Position numbers and translations under genes: made by a program. Below, piece after piece: positions 6,619 through 15,643 of a DNA stretch of 64,000 nucleotides. The notes under the pieces are model-generated. The model had not been told where the DNA came from and searched no databases. It saw nothing but the letters and a program-made list of their open reading frames with translations. Source of the DNA: Rufibacter glacialis (GTDB lineage Bacteria > Bacteroidota > Bacteroidia > Cytophagales > Hymenobacteraceae); the NCBI RefSeq assembly GCF_008271745.1, contig NZ_VKKZ01000020.1, positions 744,001 through 808,000 on the forward strand, in the 5' to 3' direction. Position 1 is the stretch's first letter. Every line of letters begins with the position of its first letter.

Positions 6619-9600
6619 TCAATGCTTCACCTCTGCTACGTTATCCTTCGTGTTCCAGTCAATCAGCAGATGGTTCGGGTCTATGCCTACCTGAGCTGGC
6701 CTGCCTGGCACCGTCACGGTGATGGTCTGCTGTTTAGAATGGATAAAGTGCTTCTGGAGGTAAAGAGGATTGCCCAGTTCTTCACCCGGTTTGGAAGTAG
6801 CGTAAACCCCAACTTCAATCCAATCCTTCAAAGGGACTTCTTTCTCTAAACCGGCTTCGCTTACCACCTCTTTGCGGGCCTGCACGTGGAGGGTCACTTG
6901 CCAGGTACCAGCTTTGGTCTGCTGAACAGTTGCCTGGTTTGTCTTCAGGTCCCAGAACGTGTTGGCTTGAAAGAGGTCCTGGAGCAGGTACTGGAGCGAA
7001 TCTGGGGTGGCCGCTTCCAGTTCCTGGTAGAGGTCCAGCGAAGTGGGGAACGGAAGTTTTCCTGGGGGATGATTTTGGAGCAAGCGCCGGAGTGCCCCGT
7101 TTACCCGGTCTTTTCCTATGTATTGGCTCATCGCATACAGCGCCATGGGGCCTTTGCGGTAATTTTGGTACCAATCATCGGCCTGCAGCAGCGGTAAGGC
7201 AGCTTTGGTTTGCGGGTTCTCGTACTCCTCCCTCAAAAAACTCAACAGCTTTTTCTTGTGCGAAGGCCCGTAGGTGGTCTCCAGCACCCCCATGGCTGAG
7301 TACCAGGCAAGGCTTTCGGAAATCAGGCCTGCTCCCTCTACATACGCTTGTTTGAGCTGGTTTCCCCACCACTGGTGCGCAACCTCGTGCGCCACCACTG
7401 CCGTCACCAGGTCAAAACCCCGCTCATCCGCCTTCGGGTTCAAGAGGAAAAAACCTTCTTCCGCCGTAATGTTGATGGGCGCGGCATGGTTCCCGAAGCC
7501 GTACCCGGCATGGGCGACAAACCGGAGTTGCCGGTGTGGGTACGGGCCAAACTGCCTGGTGTAATAGTCCAGTGAAGCTTTTGCGCTTTTCACCATCCGC
7601 GTCGGGTTCTCCGTTTGCCCCACCGGATAGAAAACCTGGAGGATTACCTCTTGCCCCGGGCCAGCCGCCGGGTTTCGCCATTTTCCTTCCTGCACCGCAT
7701 ACTTACCCGAGAAAAAGGCATATTCATTCCGGATGGGCGCCTCTGTGGCATAATGGAAGTAGCGGCGCCCGTCTTTGGTCCAGGTCCGGCGCAACGTGCC
7801 CGGTGCCACCACCTGTTGGTTGGCCTCTGTCCCGACAACGGCCTCAAAACGGATCTGCTCAGGAAATGGGGCGTACCGGCGGGCCTCTACGTCGAAGAGC
7901 GAAGCGGTAGCGGGCCGGGGTGCCAAGCCATTTTCTTTCCGGGCGGCGGCCTCATCCAACTCCCGGTAAGGCAGGTACCCTATAACAGGTAGCCACTCCA
8001 TATTCCGGAAGTAGATGCCCTTTTCCACTACCTGGCCATCGGCTCCGTTGTTGGAAAAGCCTTGCGCTTTATAGGTGACCTGAAAGTTCAGGCGCAAAGA
8101 ATCACCGGGTGGAAGGGGCTTTGCCAGGGCGTAAATCCGGTGGTTATGCTCTTCGTCTGTGAGTACTTCCTTCGCTGGCTGTCCAAAGGTTACCGCAGTT
8201 GTTTCCACGCTCGCCCCCGTAGACAAATGAACCGAGTCAATGGGCGCCTGGCTCTTATTCACCAGCAGGTACGTGCCCTGAATTTCCACCGCCCGCTGGG
8301 TAGGGAACATTTCTACCTGCAGGTTTACTCCGGTTAGCCGAGGCTGGGGCGCGTTCTGGTAGGGTTTGTAGCGCTGCTCGTAGGCAGCCCGCTGCGCCGC
8401 TGAGGCGAAAGCGCTGGTGTAGTCATGCAGCACATTGGTGTTATAGAAGACAAAGCCGCCAAACAGGAGAATGCCACCCAATGCCCCAGCAGTGGTCAAG
8501 GCCGTAGCCCAGGTAAAGCGATGGCGAGCCAATTGAAGCCGGGCCTTCCAACTTACTTCGCGGCCGCGCACCCAAAGCAACCTTGCCCCCACCCCCAGCA
8601 GCAGCGCCCACGCTACCCAATAGGCTTTAAACCACAACCAGGGCTCCACCGATGCCCCAAAACCACCCATGCTGGTATACGACCACTTAGGGCTAGCCCC
8701 GAAAATAAGGAGCTTGTGCTCCAGACCTAAGGTGGAAGCAAACATAATGCAACCAAAAACCAGCAGCGCCACTAAATGACCAACGTATTTCTGGTGGACC
8801 ACCACGTGCACCACCAGCGCCAGCAGAGCAAAGAGCAGGCATTCCACCAACTGAAACCCGAAGAGAACTTGCAGGTACAGCCCTACCTCCACCTGGGCGC
8901 CCCCCATGGCTATTTGGGCCAGGATTCCGGAAAACAGCAGGAAAACGAGCCCACAGATAAGCAAAAGACCAAGGGACAGAAACTTGCTCAGGAAAAGCAC
9001 CCACTCCGGCACCGGAGCCGCGTCAGAGAGGTGGTTCAGACCAGTTTCCCTTTCGCGCCAGACCAACTCGCCGGCGTAGAAAATAGTGAGCAGGAAAATA
9101 AGCATCCAGAACTTTCCGGGCTCCGTGAGGGGAGCAGCCAGGATAGTTAGAATCTGATCTGTACTGGGTAGCAAGGGAACTCCCTTGCCCTTTAAATTGC
9201 CGGGCATAGCCAAGCCTACCACCAACGCTATAAAACCCAATAGAAGCAGCCCAATCCGGCTTTTTGCCAGTGTCCAGAAGGAGTCGCTAGTGATACGCTT
9301 TAACTGGTGCAAATTGGTTTTGAAACTGAAGGTCCCCCTACTCTCCGGTAACGATTCGGCTCTTTCCCATGTCAGCCACGCCAGCCCAGCCGTTGTAGTA
9401 CCTGCTGGAAGTGCCCGCTGCTGTTTTCGGCCTGTTTGGGGTAAAATGAACTGAAAACGGTAATAGGTAAGCGCCAACATGCCCAGCGCCAGGCAAATCC
9501 ATAAGATCCGGTTTACCAGAAACGCCCCCTCCAGTTTAAGAAGGCGCGTATTCATTTCAATAGGGCTCCATTCATTGCTCAGATGGCCTATGACGGGCGT

Positions 9601-10242
9601 AAAACCCATGGGGTCTACCAAGGTCCCTAAACCCCGATGCCCAGTGGAGGCATCCAGCACCTGCCCTACCCCATAGGCCGCCACAAAGAGGATAACGCCC
9701 CCCAAATAGCTGGCCATGGCTTTGCGGGAAAGCGCCGCCAGGGAGAATTGGATAGCCGTGGCAATAAAGGCATTGGGTAAGACCAGAAAGAAGTAGGAAC
9801 TGAAGTAAGCCGTTGGCCAGAACGGACCCAGAATCTCGGCCTCCACCCCGGTGCCATAGAGGGTCAGCAAAATGCCCGCGGGTATGGCCAATAGTATGAG
9901 CACATTTAGCAGAAAAGACGCCAGAAACCGCCCGCCCAGGTACTCGGCCTTGCTGGCGGGAGACGTGTACGTGAGGGAGAACATGCGCGTCTGCACATCC
10001 CTTGCCGCCGCGTCGCCTGCTACCGCCCCGCCCATCAAAAGCCAGAAAACACAACACAAAACGGTGACCGCTGCAATAACAATGGGCGCATTGAGCAGGA
10101 CATACCCCTCCCGGGCATCAGATGCATAGTTGGCAGTCAGGAACAGGAAAGCGAGCACGAGCAGGACCGTAAAGTACCCCCACGTAGACACCTGCCGAAG
10201 CTGGCAGGTAAATTCCAGGTGAAAAATCTTCCGGAACTTCAT
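6619..10242 (-). CDS. ABC-2 permease fused to M1-type aminopeptidase
   Basis: 1207 residues. The N-terminal half (to about 600) has two sets of six or so membrane helices typical of an ABC-2 permease; the C-terminal half is an M1-like metallopeptidase. Zinc site: HEVAH (about residue 950) with the third ligand in SESLAW 20 residues later, one longer than classical HEXXH-x18-E but usual in this fusion family. The exopeptidase GAMEN strand is replaced by YGFGNHAAPINI. The gene starts inside the stop of the ABC ATPase gene (4-nt ATGA overlap). Known architecture in Bacteroidota, substrate unknown; likely export or processing of a peptide at the envelope. Confidence 0.9.
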   Translation of the reverse strand: MKFRKIFHLEFTCQLRQVSTWGYFTVLLVLAFLFLTANYASDAREGYVLLNAPIVIAAVTVLCCVFWLLMGGAVAGDAAARDVQTRMFSLTYTSPASKAEYLGGRFLASFLLNVLILLAIPAGILLTLYGTGVEAEILGPFWPTAYFSSYFFLVLPNAFIATAIQFSLAALSRKAMASYLGGVILFVAAYGVGQVLDASTGHRGLGTLVDPMGFTPVIGHLSNEWSPIEMNTRLLKLEGAFLVNRILWICLALGMLALTYYRFQFILPQTGRKQQRALPAGTTTAGLAWLTWERAESLPESRGTFSFKTNLHQLKRITSDSFWTLAKSRIGLLLLGFIALVVGLAMPGNLKGKGVPLLPSTDQILTILAAPLTEPGKFWMLIFLLTIFYAGELVWRERETGLNHLSDAAPVPEWVLFLSKFLSLGLLLICGLVFLLFSGILAQIAMGGAQVEVGLYLQVLFGFQLVECLLFALLALVVHVVVHQKYVGHLVALLVFGCIMFASTLGLEHKLLIFGASPKWSYTSMGGFGASVEPWLWFKAYWVAWALLLGVGARLLWVRGREVSWKARLQLARHRFTWATALTTAGALGGILLFGGFVFYNTNVLHDYTSAFASAAQRAAYEQRYKPYQNAPQPRLTGVNLQVEMFPTQRAVEIQGTYLLVNKSQAPIDSVHLSTGASVETTAVTFGQPAKEVLTDEEHNHRIYALAKPLPPGDSLRLNFQVTYKAQGFSNNGADGQVVEKGIYFRNMEWLPVIGYLPYRELDEAAARKENGLAPRPATASLFDVEARRYAPFPEQIRFEAVVGTEANQQVVAPGTLRRTWTKDGRRYFHYATEAPIRNEYAFFSGKYAVQEGKWRNPAAGPGQEVILQVFYPVGQTENPTRMVKSAKASLDYYTRQFGPYPHRQLRFVAHAGYGFGNHAAPINITAEEGFFLLNPKADERGFDLVTAVVAHEVAHQWWGNQLKQAYVEGAGLISESLAWYSAMGVLETTYGPSHKKKLLSFLREEYENPQTKAALPLLQADDWYQNYRKGPMALYAMSQYIGKDRVNGALRRLLQNHPPGKLPFPTSLDLYQELEAATPDSLQYLLQDLFQANTFWDLKTNQATVQQTKAGTWQVTLHVQARKEVVSEAGLEKEVPLKDWIEVGVYATSKPGEELGNPLYLQKHFIHSKQQTITVTVPGRPAQVGIDPNHLLIDWNTKDNVAEVKH

Positions 10243-11177
10243 GGCTGTACCTCCTCCACTTCTTGAGGGGGTGCTGGTTGACCATGCACACCGGACATGG
10301 CGCTGAAGTACACATCTTCCAGGTCTGGGGCTACGGGCTCAAAACCATTGCCGGGGTTTACTAGGCTAAACACGTGGACCAGGGTGCGCCCGCCCAGGAG
10401 TTTAGCAGAAATGACCTGGTGCTCCTGCGCTAAAGAGGGCAGTTTGTTCTTCTCTACCAGCGTTCGCCAAATCTTCCCTTGTAGGGCGGCCACCGCCTCC
10501 TGCGTCTGCGCCTCCAGCAAGATCCTCCCTTGGTTGATGATAGCCAGGTTGGTGCACAGTTCAGACACATCTTCTACAATGTGCGTGGAGAGAATCACCA
10601 CGCTGTTCTCGCCTAACTCACTCAGCAGGTTCAAAAACCGGATGCGCTCCGCGGGGTCCAGTCCGGCCGTGGGCTCGTCCACAATCAAAAGTTTGGGGTT
10701 GCCCAGCAGGGCTACCGCCACCCCGAAGCGCTGCCGCATGCCCCCTGAGTAGCCGCCTAGTTTCTGTTTGCGTTTGTCCCAGAGGTTGGTTTTTTTCAGG
10801 AGGCCCTCGGTCACTTCTCTGCGGGAGGCCCGTTCTGTAAAGCCTTTGAGCACGGCAAAGTAATCCAGCAATTCCTCGGCGGTGGCCTTGGGGTATACCC
10901 CGAATTCCTGCGGCAAATAGCCGAGGGTCTGACGCACCTCCTCCTTCTGGTGCACCACATCCAACTTGCCCAGGAATATCTGCCCCTGGTCCGGCTCTTG
11001 CAGCGTGGCCAAGGTGCGCATGAGCGTTGATTTGCCCGCCCCGTTGGGCCCCAGCAAACCATACATGCCAGGTGGAATAGTCAGCGAAATGTCAGCCAAG
11101 GCTTGCACGCCGTTGGCATAAGTTTTAGAGACATTTCTTATGAGTAAGCTCTCCAGAGTATTTTCCATATTTTTCAT
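10239..11177 (-). CDS. ABC transporter ATP-binding protein
   Basis: About 312 residues from the ATG at 11177 (others at 11195 and 11168; the domain begins at LESLLIRNVSKTY, so the later starts are more natural). All motifs of an export-type ABC ATPase are present: Walker A GPNGAGKST, Q-loop YLPQEFG, signature YSGGMRQR, Walker B LLIVDEPTAGLD, and STHIVED (H-loop). The C-terminal 80 residues are a divergent extension. It energises the fused permease/aminopeptidase encoded downstream by a 4-nt overlap. Upstream, CAGCTGTAC occurs twice (11185-11193 and 11238-11246) and might be an operator. Confidence 0.92.
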   Translation of the reverse strand: MKNMENTLESLLIRNVSKTYANGVQALADISLTIPPGMYGLLGPNGAGKSTLMRTLATLQEPDQGQIFLGKLDVVHQKEEVRQTLGYLPQEFGVYPKATAEELLDYFAVLKGFTERASRREVTEGLLKKTNLWDKRKQKLGGYSGGMRQRFGVAVALLGNPKLLIVDEPTAGLDPAERIRFLNLLSELGENSVVILSTHIVEDVSELCTNLAIINQGRILLEAQTQEAVAALQGKIWRTLVEKNKLPSLAQEHQVISAKLLGGRTLVHVFSLVNPGNGFEPVAPDLEDVYFSAMSGVHGQPAPPQEVEEVQP

Positions 11178-11184
11178 GCTTAAG

Positions 11185-11246
11185 CAGCTGTACATTTCTT
11201 TTTGTTATCGGCTTATTTTTAGAAAGAAGCCATTAAACAGCTGTAC
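11185..11246. promoter_or_regulatory. Repeated CAGCTGTAC upstream of the ABC operon
   Basis: CAGCTGTAC is present at 11185-11193 and again at 11238-11246, 53 nt apart (about five helical turns) and directly upstream of the ABC ATPase start. Each includes the palindrome CAGCTG. Such spacing is compatible with two operator sites, for instance for a GntR- or MarR-type regulator, but no regulator gene is adjacent. Confidence 0.25.
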
Positions 11247-11309
11247 TATAATTATTTAGGAGTTGACCTTGATAAAAACCTGTGCAGGAATAACTTTACC
11301 TCCTCTTTT

Positions 11310-11400
11310 CTGTCCTCCTGAAAGGATCTTGGTTGCGGACGGTAGTTGCGCTCCTTAAATTCTATTCTAGTTCGCCCACAAGACCCTTTCAGGAGGACAG
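11310..11400. repeat. 91-bp inverted repeat (16-bp perfect arms, MITE-like)
   Basis: Arm 11310-11325 (CTGTCCTCCTGAAAGG) is exactly complementary to 11385-11400. The pairing continues after one mismatch for five more pairs (11327-11331 with 11379-11383). The 47-nt middle is not coding. It stands in the gap between the divergent ABC and kinase operons. It could be a small non-autonomous element or a long RNA hairpin; no target-site duplication was obvious. Confidence 0.5.
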
Positions 11401-11645
11401 TAAGATGAATTTTATCCTTTCATTTGAAAAAGGAATGAGAGGGCATTTCTATTCTCGCCTGCCCTTCAGTTAGGGTAAAAGAACCACCTTCCTACCAAAG
11501 CCCAAAAACTGATATGCAGCCTTTGCAAAGCAATCGACCAGGGGCGGCTTTTCATCCGTGAGTGCGCTGGTAGACTGTGGTTTTCTTTTGGTAGAGGGAG
11601 ATAAGGGACTGGTCGAGTAGAGGTGCCGGGGTGGCAGGGAAAAGG

Positions 11646-11653
11646 TATCTTTG
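11646..11653 (+). promoter_or_regulatory. -7 element (TATCTTTG) of the LytS kinase gene
   Basis: TATCTTTG matches the Bacteroidota -7 consensus TAnnTTTG and ends 4 nt before the ATG at 11658. If used, transcription would begin at or within a few bases of the start codon, giving a leaderless or nearly leaderless mRNA. A clear -33 TTG was not found at the usual distance. Confidence 0.4.
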
Positions 11654-11657
11654 TTCT

Positions 11658-12698
11658 ATGCAGCGAGTCAAAAACATCTTCCGGCTGGTTCACCTTTCCA
11701 GCTGGGTGCTATTCACCTTTTTGGTGGGTTTGCAATTGCACACAGATGGCCAATCTTACTGGCTCCCCTTAACCATATGGTTCCTGGTGACCTGTTTGTA
11801 CGTTTTTTACAGCCACTTCTATCTGCTGACCCGGTACTTGGGTAAAAATAAAAAGAGAGCTTATTTCCTCCGGCTGGCCGGGATTGTCTTGACCGGGCCT
11901 CTCCCCTTCGTGTTTTTCCACCCTAAAAAGCTGAACACCTGGGATCTTTTCTTTGAGTACTATGCCATGGTGCTGATTTCTATCGTACCCATTTTCCTCT
12001 TTCTCAGCTGGTTGGCCAGAGTCACTGAGAACCTGGTCCTGAATACCATCAAAAAAGAGCAGCTGGAGAAACAGGCCGCGGAGGCCGAACTGCACTACCT
12101 GAAATCTCAGATTAACCCCCACTTTCTGTTCAATACCTTGAACAACATCCACACGCTGGTGTACAAGCAGGCTCCCACTGCCCCCGAGGCCGTTCTGCGC
12201 CTGGCGTCTTTGATGCGCTACATGATCTATGAATCTAACGCCCCCACCGTGCCGCTTACCCGGGAGATGAATTACCTGCAGGATTATATGGGGTTGCAGC
12301 AGCTCAGGTACAGGATGTCGCCGGTGGTGGAGTTGGAAATAAACGGGGACCCTACTTCCTGCCAGATTGCCCCGCTGCTGTTCATTCACCTCCTGGAAAA
12401 CGCGTACAAGCACAGCCCAGCCCGGCTGGGGCCAGGTGACATAAAAGTCAAGGTGGAAATAAAGACCGATTCTCTTACCTTTCATATCCAGAACCCAATA
12501 GGCAAGCACCAGAATAAAGTAATAGAGGAACCTGGGGGAATAGGATGGCCGAATGTTCAGAAGAGGCTGCACTTGCTGTACCCGGGGCGGCACCGGATAG
12601 AGATTGAAAACTCTGGTGAAACGTTCGGGGTAAGGTTAGAAATCAACGGTACTCATGCTCCCATCCATGAAAGAGAAACTCACCTGCTACATCATTGA
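11658..12698 (+). CDS. LytS/YehU-type sensor histidine kinase
   Basis: 346 residues from ATG 11658 (a GTG at 11631 is possible but would precede the -7 element). Four membrane helices (about 12-30, 35-55, 68-88, 100-122), a coiled-coil, then the His_kinase domain (PF06580): the phospho-acceptor lies in QINPHFLFNTLNNIH (His155), followed by LRLASLMRYMIYES and an ATPase domain with LLENAYKHSP (N-box) and GIGWPNVQKRL. No extracellular sensor domain is seen, so the membrane part probably senses. The gene overlaps its response regulator by about 30 nt, so the pair is a two-component system. Confidence 0.9.
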   Translation: MQRVKNIFRLVHLSSWVLFTFLVGLQLHTDGQSYWLPLTIWFLVTCLYVFYSHFYLLTRYLGKNKKRAYFLRLAGIVLTGPLPFVFFHPKKLNTWDLFFEYYAMVLISIVPIFLFLSWLARVTENLVLNTIKKEQLEKQAAEAELHYLKSQINPHFLFNTLNNIHTLVYKQAPTAPEAVLRLASLMRYMIYESNAPTVPLTREMNYLQDYMGLQQLRYRMSPVVELEINGDPTSCQIAPLLFIHLLENAYKHSPARLGPGDIKVKVEIKTDSLTFHIQNPIGKHQNKVIEEPGGIGWPNVQKRLHLLYPGRHRIEIENSGETFGVRLEINGTHAPIHERETHLLHH

Positions 12699-13392
12699 TG
12701 ACGAGCCTTTGGCCCAGGAGATCCTGGAAGAATACGTCGCCAAAGTTCCTTTCCTGGAATGGAAAGGAACGTTTATGAGCCCTCTGGAGGCAGCGGAAAA
12801 CCTGAAAACCGATAAACCAGACCTGCTCTTCCTGGACATCAATATGCCTGACCTGGACGGGCTCAGCTTCATTCCCATGCTGAACCCCAGACCCATGATC
12901 ATCCTTACCACCGCCTACGACCAATACGCGCTGAAGGCATTTGATTTAGAGGTGAAAGACTACCTGGTGAAACCGTTCTCCTTTGAGCGTTTTTACAGAG
13001 GCGTGCTGCGCTTATACCAGGAACATAGCGCCAGGCAGTCCCCTGACAAGAAGGAAGGTAAAGCTGAGCCTAGAAATGAGCAGGAGTATCTTTTCCTGAA
13101 GGTGGGCCACCGCCTCCAGAAAATTGCCGTCCGGGACATTATCTTGATAGAAGGTATGAAGGACTATCTGCGGGTGCATACCGCCCAGGAAAAGATCATG
13201 ACCCTTACCAGCTTCGCCAAACTGGAGGAACTGCTACCTTCCCAGAATTTCATCCGGGTGCACCGGTCCTTCATGGTAGCGATTGATAAAATAGACCACA
13301 TTGAAAAAAACAGAATCAAAATAGCCGACCAGTTGATTCCCATAAGTGACACCTACGCCGATGCTTTTTATAAAATGCTGAAGGGAAATTAG
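12667..13392 (+). CDS. LytTR-family response regulator
   Basis: 241 residues from ATG 12667 (ATG 12655 is an alternative; both overlap the kinase gene). Receiver domain about 5-120 with acidic pocket IIDDEP, phospho-acceptor Asp in LLFLDINMPDLDG and the conserved Lys in YLVKPF. A charged linker leads to a LytTR DNA-binding domain (about 140-235; DIILIEGMKDYLRVHT, FIRVHRSFMV, IPISDTY). It is activated by the kinase encoded just upstream. Target genes are unknown; the divergent ABC/peptidase operon is a reasonable candidate because it shares the intergenic region. Confidence 0.92.
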   Translation: MKEKLTCYIIDDEPLAQEILEEYVAKVPFLEWKGTFMSPLEAAENLKTDKPDLLFLDINMPDLDGLSFIPMLNPRPMIILTTAYDQYALKAFDLEVKDYLVKPFSFERFYRGVLRLYQEHSARQSPDKKEGKAEPRNEQEYLFLKVGHRLQKIAVRDIILIEGMKDYLRVHTAQEKIMTLTSFAKLEELLPSQNFIRVHRSFMVAIDKIDHIEKNRIKIADQLIPISDTYADAFYKMLKGN

Positions 13393-13526
13393 AAAAAGGG
13401 GCCTTACTTCTATTATTTTATACTGGCAGCAGAGGGTGACTTAATTTTAGATTAACTGTAAAAAGACATTTCTAAAACCTCTTCCTTTAATCCTTTCAAA
13501 GGATACATAAGAATACTGTTGGTTCG

Positions 13527-13674
13527 GCTTCGGGAAGGTAATTTTCATAAGAGACAAGAGCAGAGGTGACTCCTAATCATTTCCCATTAATTTTACTGCT
13601 TTAGTCACCTTCCCTAACTTAGTTGGAGAATTAGGTCATTCTTTTATAGCCTTTAGGATGACACTTCCCGAAGC
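13527..13674. repeat. Nested inverted repeats in a gene-free gap
   Basis: Outer arms GCTTCGGGAAG (13527-13537) and CTTCCCGAAGC (13664-13674) are perfect complements. Inside, AGGTGACT (13564-13571) pairs with AGTCACCT (13603-13610), and CCTAA/TTAGG flank 13613-13635. The set of nested stems could fold a branched RNA or be a decayed mobile element. It lies between the LytTR gene and the converging gene at 13956. Confidence 0.4.
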
Positions 13675-13746
13675 TCTATTCCCAGTGGCCTGGAGCCCAT
13701 AGCCACTATGTCTTTCTACAAAATTTAAATTGACCAGTGAGTAGCT

Positions 13747-13872
13747 ATGGCCGAAGTACGAATTGACAAGAGGCCTACGCTTTACGCCGCCTCTGATTTA
13801 CCAGAACAACCACCTCTGGAGAAGATAAACGAAACCTGGGGCAAACGTGGCAGGAGTTCTATACTTCCGTAA
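13747..13872 (+). CDS. Possible small ORF (41 aa)
   Basis: An ATG at 13747 opens a 41-codon frame ending TAA (MAEVRIDKRPTLYAASDLPE, then QPPLEKINETWGKRGRSSIL and P). Composition is protein-like (alternating charged and hydrophobic residues), but there is no homology I recognise, no promoter and no clear ribosome site. It may be a fragment of a lost gene. Low confidence. Confidence 0.2.
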   Translation: MAEVRIDKRPTLYAASDLPEQPPLEKINETWGKRGRSSILP

Positions 13873-13900
13873 CAGGGGAATATAAACCCCATCTATAAAT

Positions 13901-13935
13901 CAAAAAGCCCTGGTACAAAGTCCAGGGCTTTTTGA
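13901..13935. terminator. Bidirectional terminator
   Basis: AAAAAGCCCTGG (13902-13913) pairs with CCAGGGCTTTTT (13922-13933) around a short loop. The A tract on one side and T tract on the other make it a good intrinsic terminator in both directions. It ends the minus-strand gene 13956-15485 and faces the end of the kinase/regulator operon. Confidence 0.8.
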
Positions 13936-13955
13936 TAGGTTTAAGGCAGGTATGT

Positions 13956-15485
13956 TTATTTCATTTTTAACTCTTCCAAAACCAAGTTGATGGTCTGGGA
14001 TTTTTTATCATAATGGTACATGCACACAAAACCAGGCTTTGAAAGTAAGGCCCCGGTTTTGGCATCATCCGGCGAATCTGTCAGGTAGGGAGATAGCTTC
14101 TTGGTGAGGGGCATTTTGGTAGTTTGGGAAACTTCGCCCATTTTGATAGTGGAAATCCCCACGTATGGATTCCCCTTTCCTATGCCCGCATCCTCAAAAT
14201 TACTATACACAATAACCGGCTGGTCTGTATCTCTCAGGCGGGTGGCAAAATCAAAGGTAAACATCTTGTACTTGCGCAGGTGATACGCCAATGAAACCCC
14301 TCCCATAGAGGCGATGTAGCCATCTACATAAATGGATTTATATGGCTTCTCAATCTTATTGATATCTAAGGCTTTGCCGTTCTGATCATAATTAAAGATA
14401 ATGTAGTCCATCACGGTAAAGCCCCATGGAATAGCATTAGGATTGCTACCCGCGGCCATAGCCAGCACTGTTCCCGCCTTCACCGTTTTCCGGAAAGTTT
14501 CAGAAATGATCTGATATCCATTTCCGGTATCCACTATCTTATGGAACAGCACTTTAGGTTTTGAACCAATGCTGAATTTGCGCGACGTCGCTTTGAGGGT
14601 ATTCTGGATTCCATTGTCCCAGTCAATGGTACTATAGGCGGTTTTTTTTCCGTCCGGAGAGAGCTTCATGAAAAAGATCCCGTCTGAATTAACTGCATCC
14701 CATTTCTCACCATCAAAGTACATACCTGCCGTTACTACGTTCCCTTCTTTGTCAATCAAAAAAGCAGAGGGGATCCCCGTTACTTTACCATCAAATAAGG
14801 GCTGTTCATATTTAATGGCCCCGTCTTGCCCATTCAAGCATACAATTTTCCCAGTGACCTTGCTTGACAGGGCACCAGGCCGTTCCGCCGATATTAGCAG
14901 GAGTTGTCCATTGCCGGCCTCTGCGGCTTCAATGTTCACAATTCCTTTGTTATTGGCTACTGTTTTCTCCCACAGCGGGGAAAGGTTGCGGTCTACCTTC
15001 TCTACGTGGTAGCCCCAGGCCTTTTCTTTCACAGTTTGGGTAATGAAGAATCCGTCTTCGTCCATGGAAGCATAGATGGCAGTACTCCCGGCAGTGGCGG
15101 TTTTCTTATTTTGCCGCGTTTCCTGCTTAATGATGTTTCCTTCTAAGTCTACTGTGGCAAAGGTGTTCTGTTTTTTGTTGAAATCTGAGAAAGCAAATAA
15201 GAAATCTTTCCCGTTAAATTCACCACCAATCAATTGCGAGTTCTTGGTGATAAGGATTGGGGTCTTTTTAATCTGGTTCAATTCCAGGTCATAGATTTCC
15301 AGCATGAACTCTACCATGCCGCCTTTGGCTTTCTCGTTTACATAAAAGGTATAATACCCTTTGTCTTTGATAGATTCCACTCCTCTGAATTCCTTTTTGC
15401 GCACTCCCGTGATTTGCGCCTGCTGCGCAGATCCAGAAATAACCACCAGAAACAGGAAGAGTACTGACAGTAAAATTTTTCTCAT
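13956..15485 (-). CDS. Secreted protein of unknown function, repeat-rich beta structure
   Basis: 509 residues with a Sec signal peptide (MRKILLSVLFLFLVVISGSA). The mature protein has many regularly spaced beta-strand segments with 'D-x-x-G' turns (for example MDEDGFFITQTV, CLNGQDGAIKYEQPL, LIDKEGNVVTAGMYFDGEKW, SPDGKKTAYSTIDW), which suggests a beta-propeller. No catalytic residues or named domain recognised; it may belong to an unnamed Bacteroidota family. No lipobox, so it should be periplasmic or exported. It is a single-gene unit closed by the terminator at 13901-13935. Confidence 0.7.
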   Translation of the reverse strand: MRKILLSVLFLFLVVISGSAQQAQITGVRKKEFRGVESIKDKGYYTFYVNEKAKGGMVEFMLEIYDLELNQIKKTPILITKNSQLIGGEFNGKDFLFAFSDFNKKQNTFATVDLEGNIIKQETRQNKKTATAGSTAIYASMDEDGFFITQTVKEKAWGYHVEKVDRNLSPLWEKTVANNKGIVNIEAAEAGNGQLLLISAERPGALSSKVTGKIVCLNGQDGAIKYEQPLFDGKVTGIPSAFLIDKEGNVVTAGMYFDGEKWDAVNSDGIFFMKLSPDGKKTAYSTIDWDNGIQNTLKATSRKFSIGSKPKVLFHKIVDTGNGYQIISETFRKTVKAGTVLAMAAGSNPNAIPWGFTVMDYIIFNYDQNGKALDINKIEKPYKSIYVDGYIASMGGVSLAYHLRKYKMFTFDFATRLRDTDQPVIVYSNFEDAGIGKGNPYVGISTIKMGEVSQTTKMPLTKKLSPYLTDSPDDAKTGALLSKPGFVCMYHYDKKSQTINLVLEELKMK

Positions 15486-15643
15486 AAATTAAACAATGTT
15501 AATAAGGGTTAGGTAGGTTTAACTGTGCAAATTATCATTTTTCCTGCGGGTTGTTTCCTTTATTTTTATATTTAAAAGATTTTATTCCAATCCATCTTCC
15601 ACCGCTTTAAGCAAGCTTTTTATTGGCCGCTACACTCTCTCAC

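Noticed and set aside
11769-12593. Minus-strand open frame opposite the LytS kinase
   Set aside because: Antisense to a clear kinase gene; no domain.
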